Source: Rhodanobacter sp. C03 (GTDB taxonomy: Bacteria; Pseudomonadota; Gammaproteobacteria; Xanthomonadales; Rhodanobacteraceae). From it: a stretch of 64,000 nt of DNA. The stretch lies in the NCBI RefSeq assembly GCF_002001175.1, contig NZ_MUNT01000001.1:310001-374000 (forward strand), written 5' to 3'. Position 1 is the first letter of the stretch. Each line of letters opens with the position of its first letter. The position numbers and the translations under genes were made by a program. Below, one piece after another: positions 60,391 to 64,000 of the stretch. Below the pieces are notes generated by a model. The model was not told the DNA's origin. It did no database searches and was given only the letters and a program-made list of their open reading frames with translations.

Positions 60391-61335
60391 TCAGAACTCG
60401 GCGACGTGTTCCTCGGCGGCAAAGCCCAGCGTCACCGCGCCTTCGCCCACGTTGACCATGCCGGTGATGCTCATCGGCGCCTCCATCAACTCGACGCCGG
60501 TTTCCTCGCAGGCCGCACGCAGGCCTGCGTAGCCGGGCAGCTTCGCCAGCACGGCCAGGTCGCCGCCGTAGCTGACACAGACCACCGGTACCAACAGACC
60601 GGCGCGTACCCGCTGCGTCGCGTAGTCAAACAACACTTCGGCGCCATGATCGAAACCGCGTACCTTGCCGACCGGGCCGGTCTCGCCGCGGAAGCAGCGC
60701 AACAGTGGCTTGATGTCCAGCGCGGTACCGACCATAGCGCTGAACAGGCTCACGCTGCGATCGCCCCGCTTCTTGATGCGGTTGCGCAGATGGATGAGGT
60801 CGCGCGGCAACATGTAGCCGTAACTGTTGTTGGCGATATGCGTGAGGCGCTCACGGATCGCGGCTGGCGGCTCATCGGCGGCGATCAGGCGTGCCGCTTC
60901 GTAAATGGCCGGCACGGTTCCGGCAAAGACATTGCGGGTATCGACGACGCGCATCATGAACGGGCCGGGGACGCCAGCCTGTTCGCGCACCTGCCGGTAG
61001 TTCTTGAGTATCGCGAAACTGGCGCGGTTCACATGCTCGTTGATCGGGCTGCGCGTGGCGGTGATGGTCAGGCAGAACACGCAGTCGTAGTCCAGCACCA
61101 GCTTGTCGAGGAACAGCTTCTGCACCTCGTCCACCGGGCATGGCTCGGTTTCCGCCGAATGGCTGCGGCTGCCGAGTCGGCGGTCGATGAAGCGCTGCAG
61201 CTCTTCGGGCCGGCGGTCATCCATGAATGTTTCGCGATCCACCTTCACGGTGATCGGCATGATCGCGACGTTGTGTTTTTGCAGGAACTCCTGCGACAGG
61301 TCGCAGGAAGCATCAATGGCCAAGCCCATCCGCAT
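60391..61335 (-). CDS. DegV-family fatty-acid-binding protein
   Basis: A 314-residue DegV/EDD-fold protein. The family opening is GLAIDASCDLSQEFLQKHNV, and DCVFCLTITATRSPINEHVN, MRVVDTRNVFAGTVPAIYEA and VLFDYATQRVRAGLLVPVVC are typical. In Firmicutes, related FakB proteins bind fatty acids for FakA; no fakA is nearby. ATG at 61335 follows a GGGGGG ribosome-binding site. It is divergent from the AMP-nucleosidase gene. Confidence 0.88.
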   Translation of the reverse strand: MRMGLAIDASCDLSQEFLQKHNVAIMPITVKVDRETFMDDRRPEELQRFIDRRLGSRSHSAETEPCPVDEVQKLFLDKLVLDYDCVFCLTITATRSPINEHVNRASFAILKNYRQVREQAGVPGPFMMRVVDTRNVFAGTVPAIYEAARLIAADEPPAAIRERLTHIANNSYGYMLPRDLIHLRNRIKKRGDRSVSLFSAMVGTALDIKPLLRCFRGETGPVGKVRGFDHGAEVLFDYATQRVRAGLLVPVVCVSYGGDLAVLAKLPGYAGLRAACEETGVELMEAPMSITGMVNVGEGAVTLGFAAEEHVAEF

Positions 61336-61539
61336 CACGTATCCCCCCGTCATGAATGGCAAATCGAACATAACACGCAATATGGGACTGCAGCTTCAAT
61401 CGAAAGTTGCCCGGATCGGGCGGCTCGGCCGGGCAATCGAGCCGCCCCCGATCTCGTGAACAGCCTTTAATATGGATCGACTGTCTCTGGCATCCTGCCG
61501 GCGTGGCGTCGCCGGTAACGCATTACGAGTACCACTCAC

Positions 61540-62331
61540 ATGAAGAGCAAGCAGGAAATCGTCTCCAACTGGCTGCCGCGCTATACCGGCACGTCGCTGG
61601 AGCAGTTTGGTGAGCACATCCTTCTGACCAACTTCGGTCATTACGTGGATCTGTTCGCACAATGGCACGGGGTGGAGGTGCAGGGCCGCGACCGGCCGAT
61701 GCCGAATGCCACGGCCGATGGCATCACCTTGATCAATTTCGGCATGGGCAGCCCCAATGCGGCTACGGTGATGGATCTGCTCAGCGCGATCGAACCGAAG
61801 GCGGCGTTGTTCCTGGGCAAGTGCGGCGGCCTCAAGAAGAAAAACCAGCTCGGCGATCTGGTGCTGCCGATCGCGGCGATCCGTGGTGAAGGCACCAGCA
61901 ACGACTACCTGCCGCCGGAAGTGCCGGCGTTGCCGGCGTTCCAGCTGCAACGTGCGGTGTCCACCATGATCCGCGACCTCGGCCATGACTACTGGACCGG
62001 CACGGTGTACACCACCAACCGGCGGGTGTGGGAGCACGACGACACCTTCAAGGACTATCTGCGTCGCACCCGCTGCATGGCGGTGGACATGGAGACCGCC
62101 ACCATTTTCGCCGCCGGCTTCGCCAACAAGATTCCCTGCGGCGCGCTATTGCTGGTGTCCGACCAGCCGATGATCCCGGAAGGGGTGAAAACCGAAGCCA
62201 GCGACCGCAGCGTCACCTCGCAGTACGTCGAGGCGCATATCAAGATCGGCATCGAGGCACTCAAATTGGTGCGCCGCAACGGTCGCAGCGTGAAACATCT
62301 GCGCTTCGAGGAAGATACTGAAACGGAATGA
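61540..62331 (+). CDS. amn: AMP nucleosidase
   Basis: A 263-residue short-form AMP nucleosidase of the purine nucleoside phosphorylase/MTAN superfamily, hydrolysing AMP to adenine and ribose-5-phosphate. Signature segments are SLEQFGEHILLTNFGHYVDL, GMGSPNAATVMDLLSAI, FLGKCGGLKKKNQLGDLVLP, MAVDMETATIFAAGFANKIP and GALLLVSDQPMIPEGVKTEA. E. coli Amn (484 residues) has an extra N-terminal domain that is absent here. Upstream is a 200-base gap to degV. Confidence 0.9.
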   Translation: MKSKQEIVSNWLPRYTGTSLEQFGEHILLTNFGHYVDLFAQWHGVEVQGRDRPMPNATADGITLINFGMGSPNAATVMDLLSAIEPKAALFLGKCGGLKKKNQLGDLVLPIAAIRGEGTSNDYLPPEVPALPAFQLQRAVSTMIRDLGHDYWTGTVYTTNRRVWEHDDTFKDYLRRTRCMAVDMETATIFAAGFANKIPCGALLLVSDQPMIPEGVKTEASDRSVTSQYVEAHIKIGIEALKLVRRNGRSVKHLRFEEDTETE

Positions 62332-62832
62332 GTCGATTTGGGGTGGACCCTGAATCACGGATAAGCAGGGATGCGTCCAGGACCGGCTCGGCCGCAACAT
62401 CATTCGGGGCCAGCGGAGCGCGGTTGGGGTGCTCCCACCTCTGTTCAAGGGGTGCTGGGGCATCAATCAGGCGGTTCATCGGCCTTAGTTGTGGGCTGGA
62501 AATCGAACCCGTCTTCACAATATTCCGTAAGTTCTTGCTTGTACAAATTTTGTTGACAATCCGTAAAGCAGGCATGATAAAGGCCCACGGTAGCTGGCTG
62601 GGTTGCGTGGGCTGATGGCCGACATGGCGCCATGACGCCGTCTTGGGTCGCAAGTTATGACCAGCCCGAGAGGTGTGTTACGTGTTCACGTAGCGTTATT
62701 TGCCTGTTAGTATCGGCAAAGATCGGGAGTCGTGGGTCTGAAGTTCATCGGCCTGGGAGATCGGGCTAAGTCGCAGTTTTTGGGCAGAACGTTTTCTGAC
62801 CCATGGTAATAATTAATCGGAGGGTGTCTTTT
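62332..62832. promoter_or_regulatory. 500-base leader region before the TonB receptor gene
   Basis: About 500 bases without a supported gene. It contains the predicted promoter at 62553-62581 and then a leader of about 245 nucleotides. Several inverted repeats are visible in it (62583-62589 with 62606-62612; a perfect 14-bp palindrome TACGTG-TT-CACGTA at 62679-62692; CAGAA-CGTT-TTCTG at 62785-62798). I recognise no B12 box or other known riboswitch core. Confidence 0.5.
62553..62581 (+). promoter_or_regulatory. predicted sigma-70 promoter of the TonB-receptor gene
   Basis: A perfect TTGACA at 62553-62558 is followed, after 16-17 bases, by TGATAA/GATAAA at 62575-62581, an imperfect -10 box. 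The surrounding stretch is AT-rich relative to the genome. It would give a leader of about 245 nucleotides. Confidence 0.55.
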
Positions 62833-64000
62833 ATGAAACTTGGGGTCACAAAACTTTCTTCGTCGGTTCGCCTGGCGCTTTCGCTGGGTGCCGTCATCGC
62901 GGTTGGCGCATCGGGTACGGCATTTGCCCAGGACACCAGCAACCAGTCCACAACCAGTAGCAGTCAGCCTGACCAGCAGAAAGCGAAGTCGCTGCAGACC
63001 GTTGTGGTTACCGGCTCGCTGATCCGACGCGTTGATCTGGAAACGGCCAGCCCGGTCGTCACCATCGACCGCGCACAGATTCAGGCTACCGGCAAGATGA
63101 CGCTGGGCGACCTGGTTCAGCAGCTCCCGGCGATGACCGGCGGCGCCGTCAATCCGCAGGTCAACAACGGCGGCGGTACGGGTGGATCGAGCATCAACCT
63201 GCGCGGCCTGGGTTCGAAGCGCACGCTGATCCTGGTCGACGGCCAGCGTCTGCTGAGCAAGGATCCGAACGCCATTCCGGCGGACGCGGTCGAGCGTATC
63301 GAAGTGCTGCCCACCGGCGCATCGGCTACCTACGGTTCGGACGCCATCGGCGGCGTGGTGAACTTCATTCTGCGCAAGGACTACCAGGGCGCGCAGTTCA
63401 CCGCCAACGTTGGTGAATCCGATCACAATGATGGCGATCAAGCCGGCTACACCTTCACTTTCGGACAGTCGTCCGACAAGGGAAGCATCATGGCTGGCCT
63501 CTCCTACAACAAGCAGGATGGCGTCCTGGCGGGCAACCGCAGCTTCTCCAAGAATGCGCTGACCCTTGCCGGCAGCCAGGTTATCATCGGCGGTTCTTCG
63601 TCCACGCCAGTGGGCCGCATCCAGGTACCGGCAGGCAGCACTGCAGCAGCAGCGTTCGCGAATTGCCCCAGCGACTTCGTGTCGCTGAATCCGGGTGGCA
63701 ACAGCACCCAGATGACGCCGGCCAATTACCATTGCTATACGGCGGCCGACAAGTACAACTATTCGGCGGTCAACCTCGACATGACCCCGCAGGAGCGTAC
63801 CGGCGGTTTCATCAACGGTGAGTACCACCTCGGCGACCATGTATCGGCTTATGTGGATGCCATCTACGAGAAGACCTCGGCCAGCTTCCAGTTGGCACCG
63901 GCGGTATACGGCACCGATACCACAGGCGCCTCGCTCGATCCATTCAATGCGTTCAACCCGAATCAGGGCGATGCATACAACGGCAGCGCCTTGGGCTTCC
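62833..64000 (+). CDS. TonB-dependent receptor, N-terminal part (runs off right edge)
   Basis: An outer-membrane beta-barrel transporter, complete at its start and cut by the window edge after about 389 residues. A long signal peptide (LALSLGAVIAVGASGTAFAQ) is followed by a short Q/S/T linker, the TonB box-like LQTVVVTGSLIRRVDLETAS, and the plug domain (GKMTLGDLVQQLPAMTGGAV; SSINLRGLGSKRTLILVDGQ; ATYGSDAIGGVVNFILRKDY). Barrel strands begin after that. The GSLIRR form and Ser/Gly-rich plug are common in the large Xanthomonadales receptors (Oar/CarO-like) that take up glycans or peptides; substrate cannot be read. The start has GGAGGGTG seven bases upstream. Confidence 0.93.
   Translation, partial: MKLGVTKLSSSVRLALSLGAVIAVGASGTAFAQDTSNQSTTSSSQPDQQKAKSLQTVVVTGSLIRRVDLETASPVVTIDRAQIQATGKMTLGDLVQQLPAMTGGAVNPQVNNGGGTGGSSINLRGLGSKRTLILVDGQRLLSKDPNAIPADAVERIEVLPTGASATYGSDAIGGVVNFILRKDYQGAQFTANVGESDHNDGDQAGYTFTFGQSSDKGSIMAGLSYNKQDGVLAGNRSFSKNALTLAGSQVIIGGSSSTPVGRIQVPAGSTAAAAFANCPSDFVSLNPGGNSTQMTPANYHCYTAADKYNYSAVNLDMTPQERTGGFINGEYHLGDHVSAYVDAIYEKTSASFQLAPAVYGTDTTGASLDPFNAFNPNQGDAYNGSALGF

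Noticed and set aside
62583-62832. A cobalamin riboswitch controlling the TonB receptor.
   Set aside because: No B12 box (GCCACTG-like) or matching core could be found, and the receptor resembles large glycan/peptide receptors rather than BtuB.

Overview
The window is a high-GC, densely packed gammaproteobacterial chromosome segment. Gene content and order point to Xanthomonadales, most likely the Rhodanobacter/Dyella side of that order. Support for this includes the divergent rhlB / trxA-rho block, an extended Rho, the plant-type (GCS2-like) glutamate-cysteine ligase, LigB, GTAG-type REP elements and a large TonB-dependent receptor. The assignment is inferred from protein resemblance; no rRNA or taxonomic marker is present. 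No tRNA, rRNA, CRISPR array, integrase, transposase or prophage was found. It reads as core chromosome with a few accessory insertions.

Layout. 0-4 kb: start of an unidentified gene running off the left edge, an MltB-type lytic transglycosylase, gshA, and a secreted ankyrin-repeat protein. 4-8.6 kb: RNA metabolism, with rho and trxA on the minus strand divergent from rhlB. 8.7-13.1 kb: ftsE-ftsX, a double-receiver response regulator overlapping ung, then rpoH preceded by a perfect CIRCE operator and followed by a UUCG-loop terminator. 13.2-21.3 kb: an OmpR/HK two-component pair followed by an RND-MFP-OMF tripartite efflux operon. 21.3-24.1 kb: envC-ctpA envelope pair. 24.2-30.2 kb: gltB-gltD glutamate synthase with a readable sigma-70 promoter. 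30.3-36.2 kb: a SpmA-SpmB fusion, an NRDE/TANGO2 protein, ligB, a REP pair, YchJ, a DUF938 methyltransferase, a small membrane protein and an NnrU-like protein. 36.4-40 kb: a lower-GC methyltransferase, hutD and a DinG-like helicase. 40.2-43.2 kb: a GAF-GGDEF-EAL protein. 43.2-49.6 kb: FrnE-like DsbA, an FAD-dependent oxidoreductase, a REP pair, DUF1993-MFS, and an alpha/beta hydrolase with hemH. 49.7-54.1 kb: a SYLF-domain protein, tatABC and priA. 54.1-54.5 kb: a gene-free, AT-rich stretch with DnaA boxes and a strong palindrome. 54.5-64 kb: DUF3667, MATE, sppA, a REP pair, a small lipoprotein, an SDR, DegV, an AMP nucleosidase, and the N-terminal third or so of a TonB-dependent receptor.

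Most genes are ordinary housekeeping. The most interesting signals are regulatory or architectural. rpoH has a perfect HrcA operator in its leader, so sigma-32 is probably wired under HrcA. Rho carries an N-terminal Q/N/P-rich, prion-like segment followed by an RGG-like patch. A DnaA-box cluster lies beside priA. A response regulator with an inactivated first receiver is translationally coupled to uracil-DNA glycosylase. LigB begins with a signal-like N-terminus. Three paired REP elements share a GTGGGAGC/GTAGGAGC-type head. I did not find a clear multi-gene novel defence or biosynthetic system.
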